The position numbers were made by a program, and so were the translations under genes. A model generated the notes under the pieces. It made no database searches. It saw nothing but the letters and a program-made list of their open reading frames with translations, and was not told the DNA's origin. A stretch of 64,000 nucleotides of DNA from AP-15 sp963772965 (GTDB lineage: Bacteria; Pseudomonadota; Alphaproteobacteria; ATCC43930; CGMCC-115725), in contig CAVYZU010000012.1 in assembly GCA_963772965.1 (NCBI GenBank), positions 186,001 to 250,000 of the forward strand, read 5' to 3'. Below are positions 27,046 through 35,572 of the stretch, one piece after another (the stretch's first letter is position 1; every line of letters begins with the position of its first letter).

Positions 27046-27477
27046 TCATTCCATACCGCCCCGAACCTTGGCGCCTCGCGGAACAGCGTAGAGCTCAAGC
27101 CGATGACCGACGAGCTCAAAACCAAGTTTATCGGCGACGGCCTCCTGGAGCTTTTCAATCTCTTCGTTATGAAATTCGATAACTTGACCCGACTGCAGGT
27201 CGATCAGATGATCGTGATGTGCGCTTGGCATTTCTTCATAGCGCGAGCGCCCATCGCCAAAATCGTGACGCGCCAGAATGTTGGCCTCTTCGAACAGACG
27301 CACGGTACGATAAACGGTTGCGATGCTGATATGCGGGTCGATCGCGGTAGCTCGACGATAAACCTGTTCGACGTCGGGATGATCTGCCGATTCGGACAAG
27401 ACGCGCGCGATAACCCGCCGTTGCTCGGTCATCTTGAGCCCCTTATCGAGGCAGAGTTGCTCCAGCCGCGAGATCAT
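27046..27477 (-). CDS. fur: Fur-family metal-responsive regulator
   Basis: A 143-residue Fur-type regulator: winged helix with RRVIARVLSESADHPDVEQVY and ISIATVYRTVRLFEEAN, then the metal sites SAHHDHLIDL and EFHNEEIEKLQ. The C-terminal CxxC zinc pairs of E. coli Fur are missing, as in many alphaproteobacterial Fur/Mur proteins, so it may sense manganese or iron. HHDH argues against Irr specifically, but the exact subgroup is not certain. Confidence 0.85.
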   Translation of the reverse strand: MISRLEQLCLDKGLKMTEQRRVIARVLSESADHPDVEQVYRRATAIDPHISIATVYRTVRLFEEANILARHDFGDGRSRYEEMPSAHHDHLIDLQSGQVIEFHNEEIEKLQEAVADKLGFELVGHRLELYAVPRGAKVRGGME

Positions 27478-27592
27478 CGCGTCTCCGTCATCGGGGTTAA
27501 TCCGTACAATAGCGCAAACCTTAACGCGAGCCTACGATCGGATGGCGCTACGGACGAAGATCGCGAGGTTGCCTGCGCGGCCTCGCACCCGT

Positions 27593-28009
27593 TCAAGCCC
27601 GTTGGCGGCGTGCCCGCGTCCCGAGACCGATCTCCTTTGCCAACCGGCTACGCTGGCGCGCGTAGTTTGGCGCCACCATTGGATAATCCGCAGCTAATCC
27701 CCAACGCTCGCGATAAGCTTCCGGCGTCATATTGTATGCCGTCTTCAAATGGCGCTTGAGCATTTTCAACTTCTTGCCGTCTTCAAGACAGACAATGTAA
27801 TCGGCATGGACTGATTTTTTCAGAGGCACAGCCGGTTGCGGGCGGTCCACCGGGGACGCCGGTACACTGCCGATATTTGCTAACGAATGATACACTTGGT
27901 TGATAAGCACCGGCAAATCACCGACTGCAACTGTATTGTTGGATACGTGGGCAGCGACGATTTCTGTCGTCAATGCCAGCAAATCGCTGTTTTGATCGGA
28001 GTTGTTCAT
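27593..28009 (-). CDS. MucR/Ros-family transcriptional regulator, copy 2
   Basis: A 138-residue MucR paralogue of the protein at 11510. It shares the N-terminal helix (TTEIVAAHVSNNTV), the linker, and the DNA-binding segment CLEDGKKLKMLKRHL with YNMTPEAYRERWGL. Here too the second zinc ligand is Asp and the last His position is replaced. The nearly identical recognition regions suggest that both copies read similar AT-rich sites. It lies between fur and rimI on the same strand. Confidence 0.92.
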   Translation of the reverse strand: MNNSDQNSDLLALTTEIVAAHVSNNTVAVGDLPVLINQVYHSLANIGSVPASPVDRPQPAVPLKKSVHADYIVCLEDGKKLKMLKRHLKTAYNMTPEAYRERWGLAADYPMVAPNYARQRSRLAKEIGLGTRARRQRA

Positions 28010-28158
28010 TTCTCGGGTCCTGCGCTAAACCTCCTCTTAAATATAAGTAACAACCGGAGGCGGGGCAATCACCTTCCCGCCCAATTCTTGCCATCTCGCA
28101 TCTGGCCCAATGATCAATTCATCACACGGATGATCGGCTAATGTAGCCCCTGGTCAAC

Positions 28159-28623
28159 TTAAGACGACAGTAAGAGACGCAGCACCAAGGCATCGACAAG
28201 GCCCGATAAACGACGGTAGTAATTGGCGCGACGCCCGATTTGTACAAAGCCGTTGGTGGCATACAGCGCGCGGGCGGCACTGTTGTCCTCCGCTACTTCA
28301 AGAAACAGCGATCGCACCCTTCGGCCTCGCGCCTCCGCCACAATCGCAGCCAGCAGAGCCGACCCGATACCCGATCGGCGGCGTGCAGGAATAACCCCGA
28401 GTGTCAATATCTCGCATTCGTCGCCGAGGCCCTGGGCAAGCGCCAGCCCAGCCGGGCCGGACTCCTCCCATGCGATTTGGCCGAAAACACCAGCCATCGC
28501 CCCAAGCCCGGTGAAAGCCCGCGACGACCAAGGATCGTCAGGAAAACAGGTGCGATGCAGGTCAGAGAGCAGCGTCCCGAATACTTTGATCGATATCGGC
28601 GACAGCGGCTCGAGGCGGATCAT
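28159..28623 (-). CDS. rimI: Ribosomal-protein-alanine N-acetyltransferase RimI-like
   Basis: A 154-residue GNAT acetyltransferase. CoA-binding motif VIPARRRSGIGSALL, then LEVAEDNSAARALYATNGF, standard for RimI. It is translationally coupled to tsaB (ATGA overlap at 28620-28623), the usual tsaB-rimI arrangement. It may acetylate ribosomal S18 or other N-termini. Confidence 0.88.
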   Translation of the reverse strand: MIRLEPLSPISIKVFGTLLSDLHRTCFPDDPWSSRAFTGLGAMAGVFGQIAWEESGPAGLALAQGLGDECEILTLGVIPARRRSGIGSALLAAIVAEARGRRVRSLFLEVAEDNSAARALYATNGFVQIGRRANYYRRLSGLVDALVLRLLLSS

Positions 28624-29351
28624 TGCGAAAAAAGCGGGGGCAGACCCTTGGCCACAGTAACATCCGGCGGTCGCAAATAAAGCGGCCGCACCGGGTCCAC
28701 CTCACCGCGCTCCCAACGCCGCAGCGCCGCGCCCAACACGCCGGTGACCGGTACGGACGCGACCTTGGCGATAGCCGCCTCGCAACTTCCGTGAAGTGCC
28801 GCCGCGGCGCGGAGCGCGGCGTCGCCGGCGATGACAATCGGATCGGCCGTTACGGTAGCAACGGCCGCGCTAAGCGCCTCGGGCAGGATTGCCGCGGGCG
28901 GGGAGAGCGGCTGCCCTATCGGATCGAAGAATTGCACGTACAAATCCGCGCGGCGGCTTTCGAGAGCGACAAGTAGACTACGCCCGGCGCGCGCGTCGTT
29001 CGACACGGTCTCGGCGACGGCGTCAAAGCTCGTGATGCCGATAAGCGGCAAATCACCTGCGAGAGCGATTCCGCGCGCCGCCGCAATGCCGACCCGTATA
29101 CCGGTAAAGCTGCCGGGCCCGGTCGTCACCGCCACAATGTCGAGAGCTGAGGCGGTTAGTCCGGCCTCTCGCACGACATCGTCGATTATCGGCAGTAAAG
29201 CCTCGGCCTGGCCGTGCATCATCTCGTGATGCCCTACAGCCAGCAGCCTCTTCCCATCTGCAACGGCCGCAGCGCAGGCGCTCCCGGCCGAGTCCAGTGC
29301 AAGGATAAGTGGAGTGGCCGCCGCCGAGCAATGTCCGGGAGCGTCGGTCAG
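28620..29351 (-). CDS. tsaB: tRNA threonylcarbamoyladenosine biosynthesis protein TsaB
   Basis: Non-catalytic partner of TsaD in t6A37 synthesis. The protein reads LILALDSAGSACAAAV, GQAEALLPIIDDV, TTGPGSFTGIRVGIAAARGIA, all family hallmarks. No ATG, GTG or TTG precedes the homologous region within a sensible distance. The best candidate is a CTG at 29351 whose last two bases overlap the nfuA stop (CTGA), mirroring the ATGA junctions elsewhere in this block, with GAGG about ten bases upstream. An ATG at 29447 would add 32 unrelated residues inside nfuA. Length from CTG 243 residues. Confidence 0.88.
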   Translation of the reverse strand: MTDAPGHCSAAATPLILALDSAGSACAAAVADGKRLLAVGHHEMMHGQAEALLPIIDDVVREAGLTASALDIVAVTTGPGSFTGIRVGIAAARGIALAGDLPLIGITSFDAVAETVSNDARAGRSLLVALESRRADLYVQFFDPIGQPLSPPAAILPEALSAAVATVTADPIVIAGDAALRAAAALHGSCEAAIAKVASVPVTGVLGAALRRWERGEVDPVRPLYLRPPDVTVAKGLPPLFSQ

Positions 29352-29902
29352 ACCGCGCGAACCTCGACCACTTCGGGGATGTAGTGACGCAGCATGTTTT
29401 CGATACCAGCTTTCAATGTCGCTGTCGAACTCGGGCAGCCCGAGCATGACCCCTGCATATGCAGGTAAACGACGCCATCCGAAAAATCATAAAAGATGAT
29501 GTCACCGCCATCCTGCGCAACCGCCGGGCGCACCCGGGTTTCGAGCAGTTCCTTGATCTGAGCGACGACCTCGTCGTCTTCCTCTTCGGCTTCCGACTCG
29601 GTGGATTGGCTGGTTTCGGTGAGCATCACCGGACGACCAGTCGTAAAATGCTCCATAATCAGAGCAAGAATTGCCGGCTTCAGATGATACCAGTCACCCT
29701 CATCCTGTTTGGTGACGGTGATGAAGTCGCTGCCGAAAAAGACGCCGCCGACCTCGGGCAAAGAAAACAACCGCTCGGCCAAGGGCGACACCCCCGTCGT
29801 CGTCGCATCGGTAAAATTGGCGGTGCCTTTCGTCATCACGGTGCACCCGGGAAGAAACTTCAGGGTCGCCGGATTTGGCGTCTGCTCGGTCTGAATAAAC
29901 AT
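29348..29902 (-). CDS. nfuA: NifU-family Fe-S scaffold/carrier protein
   Basis: A 184-residue protein: N-terminal Nfu_N domain (MFIQTEQTPNPATLKFLPG, FSLPEVGGVFFGSDFITV), a short acidic linker (TESEAEEEDDE), and a C-terminal NifU domain with the cluster motif GSCSGCPSS (CxxC). It delivers 4Fe-4S clusters to client enzymes; MiaB further down the run is a plausible client. The ATG at 29902 has GGAG upstream. It precedes and likely couples to tsaB. Confidence 0.93.
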   Translation of the reverse strand: MFIQTEQTPNPATLKFLPGCTVMTKGTANFTDATTTGVSPLAERLFSLPEVGGVFFGSDFITVTKQDEGDWYHLKPAILALIMEHFTTGRPVMLTETSQSTESEAEEEDDEVVAQIKELLETRVRPAVAQDGGDIIFYDFSDGVVYLHMQGSCSGCPSSTATLKAGIENMLRHYIPEVVEVRAV

Positions 29903-30054
29903 CGGGAGCTCCACGAATGCAGGTTAACGCAAGCTGTTCACTAGCATGGGAGGAGGCCTTCAGCGATTCAACCCCAAGGCTCCTCTCAACGGAGCGATAG
30001 CGCGCCGTCTAAGCGGCCTTTCCACGTGTCTCGGCCCATGCTCAACGCCTCGGC

Positions 30055-31053
30055 TCAAGGCCTTAGCAATCCGCTGATTTGTTGGGCCTCGCGCAATACC
30101 GGCTCGGCGATCGCGCGGGCGCGCTCGGCGCCATGGCGCAATACCTGGTCGATATAGGCGGGATCGGCCATCAGCCGGCGCATCTCGCCGCCGATTCGTC
30201 CGAGGACATCGACCGAAAGCGCCGACAGCGCCTCCTTGAACTCCGAGAAATTGCGCCCGGCAAAATGAGCGAGCGCATCCTCGCGCGATTGGCCGGCGAG
30301 CGCGGCGTAGATGCCGATCAGATTGTCGGCCTCAGGCCGGCGCTCGAGATCGATGATCGTCGCGGGCAGTGGCTCGGGATCGGTCTTGGCGCGGCGGATC
30401 TTCAGAGTGATTGCTTCGGCATCGTCGGTCATGTTGATGCGCGAATAATCCGAAGTATCGGATTTCGACATCTTCTTGGTGCCGTCGCGCAGGCTCATGA
30501 CCCGCGTCGCGGCGCCAAAGATCTGCGGCTCGGGCAACGGGAAAAAGTCGCGGTCGTAGCGGCGGTTGAAAGCGCCGGCGATGTCGCGCGCGAGTTCGAG
30601 GTGCTGTTTCTGGTCTTCGCCGACCGGAACGTGGGTCGCCTTGTAGACGAGGATGTCGGCAGCCATCAGCACCGGATAGGCGTAGAGGCCGAGCCCCGCC
30701 ATTTCGCGCTGTTTGCCGGCCTTTTCCTTGAACTGGGTCATCCGGTTGAGCCAGCCGAGCGGGGTCAGACAGGCGAGCAGCCAAGCCAGTTCGGCATGTG
30801 CCGGAACCATGCTTTGATTGAAGATGATGCAGCGCTCGGGATCGATCCCGGCAGCGATGTAAGCCGCGGTCACCTCGCGCGTCGAGGCGCGCAATTCGTC
30901 CGGGTCTTGCGGCAGGGTCAGCGCGTGGAGATCGACGATGCAAAAGATGCACTCGAAGTCGTTCTGCAATGCCACCCAATTGCGAATGGCGCCGAGATAG
31001 TTGCCGAGATGCAGGTTGCCGGTCGGCTGGACGCCGGAAAAAATACGGTTCAT
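30055..31053 (-). CDS. trpS: Tryptophanyl-tRNA synthetase
   Basis: Class I aminoacyl-tRNA synthetase of 332 residues. Motifs: FSGVQPTGNLHLGNYLGA (HIGH-like) and KKMSKSD (KMSKS). The start at 31053 (MNRIFSGVQ) matches family N-termini; the longer frame to 31161 is rejected. It lies 31 bases after murJ on the same strand, a common alphaproteobacterial pair. Confidence 0.96.
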   Translation of the reverse strand: MNRIFSGVQPTGNLHLGNYLGAIRNWVALQNDFECIFCIVDLHALTLPQDPDELRASTREVTAAYIAAGIDPERCIIFNQSMVPAHAELAWLLACLTPLGWLNRMTQFKEKAGKQREMAGLGLYAYPVLMAADILVYKATHVPVGEDQKQHLELARDIAGAFNRRYDRDFFPLPEPQIFGAATRVMSLRDGTKKMSKSDTSDYSRINMTDDAEAITLKIRRAKTDPEPLPATIIDLERRPEADNLIGIYAALAGQSREDALAHFAGRNFSEFKEALSALSVDVLGRIGGEMRRLMADPAYIDQVLRHGAERARAIAEPVLREAQQISGLLRP

Positions 31054-31084
31054 GGCGCGTGTTATCGCTGAGAAATGGTGGTGG

Positions 31085-32635
31085 TCAAGCCGGTTGCCGA
31101 CGTAAACGACTCCATAAGACGCGCCAGTCGGCGACCCCAAATGCGAGCGCGAGGACCCCAAAGGCGCCTAGACCCCCACCACAAAGACCCACAAGCGCCG
31201 TGATCCGAATAATCGGCGCCGCCGCCAGTGCCGGCGTCAAGGCCGAGCGCAATAATGCCAAGATCACGCCCATGCCAACCGCCGATGCAGCGATCCGCGG
31301 CAAATTGCGCCGCGCCCGCCGATCGAGTGCGAAATGCTCCCGCCTAACCAGCAGCACGAGCAATGTAATCGCGTTGAGCCATCCGGCGCAGCTCGTCGCC
31401 AGCGCAATCCCGACATGCGCCAAGAACTGCATCAAGATCAAGGTCAAGGCGAGGTTGACCGCCATCGCGGTAATCGCAACCTTGACCGGTGTCGCAGTGT
31501 CGTGCCGCGCGAAAAACGCCGGCGCCAACACCTTGATCAGCACGAAAGCCGGGAGGCCGGTGGCGTAGGCGGCCAATGCGGACGCGGTTGCCGCCGTATC
31601 CGCCGGGCTGAATGCGCCGCGCTGAAACAAAACCGCGAGGATCGGCTGCGCTAGTATCGCCAACGCCACGGCCGCCGGAACGGTCAGCAGCAACGCCAGT
31701 TCGAGGCCGCGATTTTGCGTCGCGACCGCGGCGCTCTCTTCGCCGAGCCTGAGGTGCCGCGACAATGGCGGGAGGATCGCGGTGCCGACGGCAATGCCGA
31801 CCACCCCCAGCGGTAATTGATTGAGCCGGTCGGCGTAATAGAGATAGGACACCGAGCCGCCCGGCAGAAATGACGCAAGCGCGGTGGAAACCAACAGATT
31901 GACCTGGGTGACGCCGGCGCCGACGGCGCCTGGCCCCATGATCGCCAAGGTGCGCCGTACCTCTGGCGTCAAGCGCGGCCAAGGGAGCCGCAGCGCCAGA
32001 CCGGCGCGAGCGCAGGAAAACATCAGCCACAGAAATTGGGCGAGCCCGGCCCCGGTTATCGCCCAGGCGAGCGCCCGGCCGTCATGCCAGCCGAACCGCC
32101 GCATCATCAGCAATGCGGCGATCAAAAACAGGTTCAGCAAAATCGGGGTCGCCGCCGCCGCAGCGAAACGATCAACCGAATTAAGGACACCACCCTGCAA
32201 CGCGACCAGCGCGATAAATAGAAGATAGGGGAACGTAATTCGGGTGAGTGCTACCGCCAGCGCAAACTTGTCCGGATCGTCGCTAAACCCCGGTGCTATC
32301 AGGCGCATGACCGAGGGCATAAAGATTTCACCGAGCACAACGAAACCCAGCAATGCCGTAAGCAACACCGCCAGCGCGTCCTCGGCAAAGAGGCGCGCCG
32401 CCTCCTTGCCTTGCTGCGCCATAGTCCCGGCAAATAGCGGAACGAACGCCGCACTAAAGGCGCCCTCGGCAAACAGGCTGCGAAAAAGGTTTGGCAAGCG
32501 CTGCGCCACAAAAAAAGCGTCCGCGACCGGCCCGGCGCCGAGCAACGCCGCGGTCAGGATATCGCGGACAAAGCCCATGACCCGGCTCAACAGCGTGTAG
32601 GAGCCGACCGTGGCGACCGATCTCAACAATGACAT
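31085..32635 (-). CDS. murJ: Lipid II flippase MurJ
   Basis: Polytopic inner-membrane protein of 516 residues with about 14 hydrophobic helices, which moves lipid II across the membrane for peptidoglycan synthesis. The N-terminus LSRVMGFVRDILTAALLG and FRSLFAEGAFSAAFVPLF are hallmarks; later QPILAVLFQRGAFSPADT and FARHDTATPVK also match. It forms an operon with trpS. Confidence 0.95.
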   Translation of the reverse strand: MSLLRSVATVGSYTLLSRVMGFVRDILTAALLGAGPVADAFFVAQRLPNLFRSLFAEGAFSAAFVPLFAGTMAQQGKEAARLFAEDALAVLLTALLGFVVLGEIFMPSVMRLIAPGFSDDPDKFALAVALTRITFPYLLFIALVALQGGVLNSVDRFAAAAATPILLNLFLIAALLMMRRFGWHDGRALAWAITGAGLAQFLWLMFSCARAGLALRLPWPRLTPEVRRTLAIMGPGAVGAGVTQVNLLVSTALASFLPGGSVSYLYYADRLNQLPLGVVGIAVGTAILPPLSRHLRLGEESAAVATQNRGLELALLLTVPAAVALAILAQPILAVLFQRGAFSPADTAATASALAAYATGLPAFVLIKVLAPAFFARHDTATPVKVAITAMAVNLALTLILMQFLAHVGIALATSCAGWLNAITLLVLLVRREHFALDRRARRNLPRIAASAVGMGVILALLRSALTPALAAAPIIRITALVGLCGGGLGAFGVLALAFGVADWRVLWSRLRRQPA

Positions 32636-32730
32636 GGCGCGGGTTTAGTTGAAAACCGAACCCGAGAAAACGCTGTCGCCAACCTTCAGGGTTCGGCGCC
32701 ATCCGCTCTCCGACGGACGGGCGCCTCCGC

Positions 32731-33618
32731 TCAGCCGGTGAAATGCTGCATCAACCAGCGCAATGTGTCGGCGGGAGCCTCTTCCGGCACATAATGGCCG
32801 CACGGGATGGCACCACCCCGGGCATCGGTCGCATAATCCCGTTGCCATACCGCCAGCACGTCGCCGTGAACGCCCTCGGTATGGCTTTTGGCGCCCCAGA
32901 TCACCAACAGCGGAACCCTGATCTTACGCCCGGCCGCGAAATCGGCCTTGTCCATCTCGAAATCGCAGGTCGCGCAAGCCCGGTAATCGGCGCATGAGCC
33001 TTTTATCGTCTTCCAATTGAAACAGCGGACATACTCGGCGAACGCTTCGGGATCAAAAAACCCGAGACCGAGCCCGGGCTTCGACAATTTCTTCTCCATG
33101 AAATATTGAGCCGGGATGCCGGCCAGCATCCGCTCCGGCAAGTCGTAAGGCTGGGCCATCAAAGACCAATGCCACGAACGCAATGCCCATTCCCGCGAAG
33201 TGTGGGTCCAGATGTGGTGATTCGGCAAGATGTCGATCAATGCCGCGCGCTTGATCCGGTCGGAATGGTCGAGGCACATGCGGGCGGTGGTGCGGGCGCC
33301 ACGGTCATGCCCGGCGACAAAGAATTCGCGATAACCGAGCTTTTCCATGACCTCGACCTGGTCCTGCGCCATCGCCCGAAACGAGTAGTCGATATTGTTC
33401 TCGCCGCCATCCTCGGGGCCGACGCTGTCGCCATAGCCGCGCAAATCAGCCGCAACGACATGAAAATGCTTAGCGAGATCGGGCGCAATCTTACTCCACG
33501 AAGCGTGGGTCAGCGGGTTGCCATGCAGCAACAACAGCGGCGGTCCGTCGCCGCCATGCCGCAGATTGATCCGCGCCTCCGACGTGTCGATTTCCGTCCG
33601 CGTAAACCCTTCGAACAT
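32731..33618 (-). CDS. Alpha/beta hydrolase, fluoroacetate/haloacetate dehalogenase-like
   Basis: A 295-residue alpha/beta hydrolase. The oxyanion segment is LLLHGNPLTHASW, the nucleophile elbow GHDRGART carries Asp with two Arg that bind a carboxylate in fluoroacetate dehalogenases, SWHWSLMAQPYDLPERM holds the His-Trp halide-binding pair, and the last His is in PCGHYVPEEAP. These match haloacetate dehalogenases rather than esterases. The ATG at 33618 follows GGAGACGG. The true substrate needs an assay; related enzymes also include epoxide hydrolases. Confidence 0.82.
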   Translation of the reverse strand: MFEGFTRTEIDTSEARINLRHGGDGPPLLLLHGNPLTHASWSKIAPDLAKHFHVVAADLRGYGDSVGPEDGGENNIDYSFRAMAQDQVEVMEKLGYREFFVAGHDRGARTTARMCLDHSDRIKRAALIDILPNHHIWTHTSREWALRSWHWSLMAQPYDLPERMLAGIPAQYFMEKKLSKPGLGLGFFDPEAFAEYVRCFNWKTIKGSCADYRACATCDFEMDKADFAAGRKIRVPLLVIWGAKSHTEGVHGDVLAVWQRDYATDARGGAIPCGHYVPEEAPADTLRWLMQHFTG

Positions 33619-33723
33619 CACCGTCTCCTCAATCGCTGCTGCATGATAGCTTAGGGGCTTCGAGCGACAGTGGCGAGTGCGCCCTTCCCCGCAGATCGCA
33701 ATACGGGTAATAGGTGCGCAGCG

Positions 33724-35448
33724 ATGTTGCAGGGCGAGGGTGCGTTGGGGGACCGCCGGTTCGTCGTCGAATTAGTAAAGCCGTCGCATTACGACGATGA
33801 CGGCTATGTGATCCAATGGTGGAAATCTTGGATCCCGTCGAATTCGCTCGCCTGTCTGTATGGAATTGCTTCCGACATCGCCCAGCGGCGGGCGCTCGGC
33901 CCCGATGTCGCGGTCGAGATCCGCGCCTATGACGAATGCCACACCGTCATCCCGATCCGCCAAATCATCCGCAGGATCAAAGCGGCGGATGCCGGCATCG
34001 TGTGCTTTGTCGGCGTGCAGTCGAACCAATTCCCTCGGGCAATCGATCTGGCGGCGCGATTGCGGGAGGCCGGGATCGCGGTCGCGATCGGCGGGTTCCA
34101 CGTCTCCGGCTGCCTGGCGATGCTGCCCGATCTGCCATCGGACCTGCAGCAGGCGCTCGATAGCGGGGTCACCCTTTTTGCGGGCGAGGCCGAGGGCCGG
34201 CTCGAAGGATTGTTCGCCGACGCGCTCGCCGACCGGTTGCGGCCGATCTACAACTACATGGACGATCTGCCGGGCCTGCAGCAACAGGTGACGCCGTTTC
34301 TGCCGATCGACATTGTGCGCCGTTATGGCGAGACGATCGGCGCCTTCGACGCCGGCCGCGGCTGCCCGTTTCAATGCAGCTTTTGTACGATCATCAATGT
34401 CCAAGGGCGCAAATCGCGCTGGCGCGACGCCGATGATGTCGAGCGGCTGGTGCGCGCCAATCTGGCGCAAGGCGTGTTCCGGTTTTTTATCACCGACGAC
34501 AATTTTGCGCGCAACCGCAATTGGGAGGCGATTTTCGACCGCCTGATCGAAATGCGCGAAACCGAGGGGCTGCGCCTGCAATTTATCATCCAGGTCGATA
34601 CTCTGTGCCACCGCATTCCGAGTTTTGTCGAGAAGGCAGCGCGCGCCGGCTGCAAGCGGGTCTTTATCGGGCTCGAAAACATCAACCCTGACAATCTGCT
34701 GCAGGCCAAGAAAAAACAGAACCGGGTCCACGAATACCGCCAAATGTTCCTCGCCTGGCGGGCACAGCAGGTCATCACCTATGCCGGCTATATCCTCGGT
34801 TTTCCCGGTGACACGCCGGAGCGGATCGCGCGCGACATCAGGACCGTGCAGCAGGAATTGCCGGTCGACCTTCTCGAATTTTTTATTTTAACGCCATTGC
34901 CGGGCTCCGCCGACCATAAGGCGCTTGATGCGGACGGGGTATGGATGGACCCCGACATGAACAAATACGATCTCGAGCACGTCACGACCGGTCACTCGGT
35001 CATGAGCTCGCAAGAATGGCAAAAAGTCTACCGTGAAGCCTGGGCCATCTATTATTCGGAACAGCATATCGAGACCATCTTCCGCCGCGCCAAGGCGAGC
35101 GGCATCAAGCCGGTGCGGCTATTGAATCATATCCTGCAATTCTACTTCACTTTTATTCAGGAAAACGTGCATCCGCTGCAGGGCGGATATTTCCGCCGCA
35201 AATTGCGCCGTAGCCGGCGGTCGATCCTGCCGCGCGAAAACCCGGTCGCTTTCTACCCGCGCCGGCTCGGCGAGATCATCGAAACCCATACCAAACTCGC
35301 CGCCTTCTACCTCTACCTGCATAAGATCCGCCGCCGCGTCGAGCGCGACGATCGCCCTTACACCGACCCGGGCTTGATCCCGCTCGCCGATCCCCCTCCC
35401 CTCCCCCGCCGCGATCCAACGCCCGCGACGACCTCCGCCGCCGCCTGA
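33724..35448 (+). CDS. B12-binding-domain radical SAM protein
   Basis: About 574 residues. The N-terminal part (VELVKPSHYDDDGYVIQWW, then a Rossmann-like cobalamin domain with CFVGVQSNQFPRAIDLA and AVAIGGFHVSG) precedes a radical SAM core with the cluster motif CPFQCSFC and FITDDNFARN, GLENINPDNL. The C-terminal 150 residues are basic and unassigned. Such enzymes methylate unreactive carbons or rearrange substrates. No biosynthetic partners are adjacent, so the substrate is unknown. A GTG at 33670 is an alternative start. Confidence 0.85.
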   Translation: MLQGEGALGDRRFVVELVKPSHYDDDGYVIQWWKSWIPSNSLACLYGIASDIAQRRALGPDVAVEIRAYDECHTVIPIRQIIRRIKAADAGIVCFVGVQSNQFPRAIDLAARLREAGIAVAIGGFHVSGCLAMLPDLPSDLQQALDSGVTLFAGEAEGRLEGLFADALADRLRPIYNYMDDLPGLQQQVTPFLPIDIVRRYGETIGAFDAGRGCPFQCSFCTIINVQGRKSRWRDADDVERLVRANLAQGVFRFFITDDNFARNRNWEAIFDRLIEMRETEGLRLQFIIQVDTLCHRIPSFVEKAARAGCKRVFIGLENINPDNLLQAKKKQNRVHEYRQMFLAWRAQQVITYAGYILGFPGDTPERIARDIRTVQQELPVDLLEFFILTPLPGSADHKALDADGVWMDPDMNKYDLEHVTTGHSVMSSQEWQKVYREAWAIYYSEQHIETIFRRAKASGIKPVRLLNHILQFYFTFIQENVHPLQGGYFRRKLRRSRRSILPRENPVAFYPRRLGEIIETHTKLAAFYLYLHKIRRRVERDDRPYTDPGLIPLADPPPLPRRDPTPATTSAAA

Positions 35449-35572
35449 CGGTGGCCTAGCCTGTGCGACGGAATTCCCAATTGACAACGCGGTGCGTCTA
35501 CCTCCGTGACAACGTCACCGAGGCGTGTTAAACTAAACTTAAGGATAATAGCTTCACGCTTGGGTGACCGGG

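Noticed and set aside
35481..35510. TTGACA at 35481 as a promoter for the cyclase gene
   Set aside because: No acceptable -10 box lies 16-18 bases downstream.
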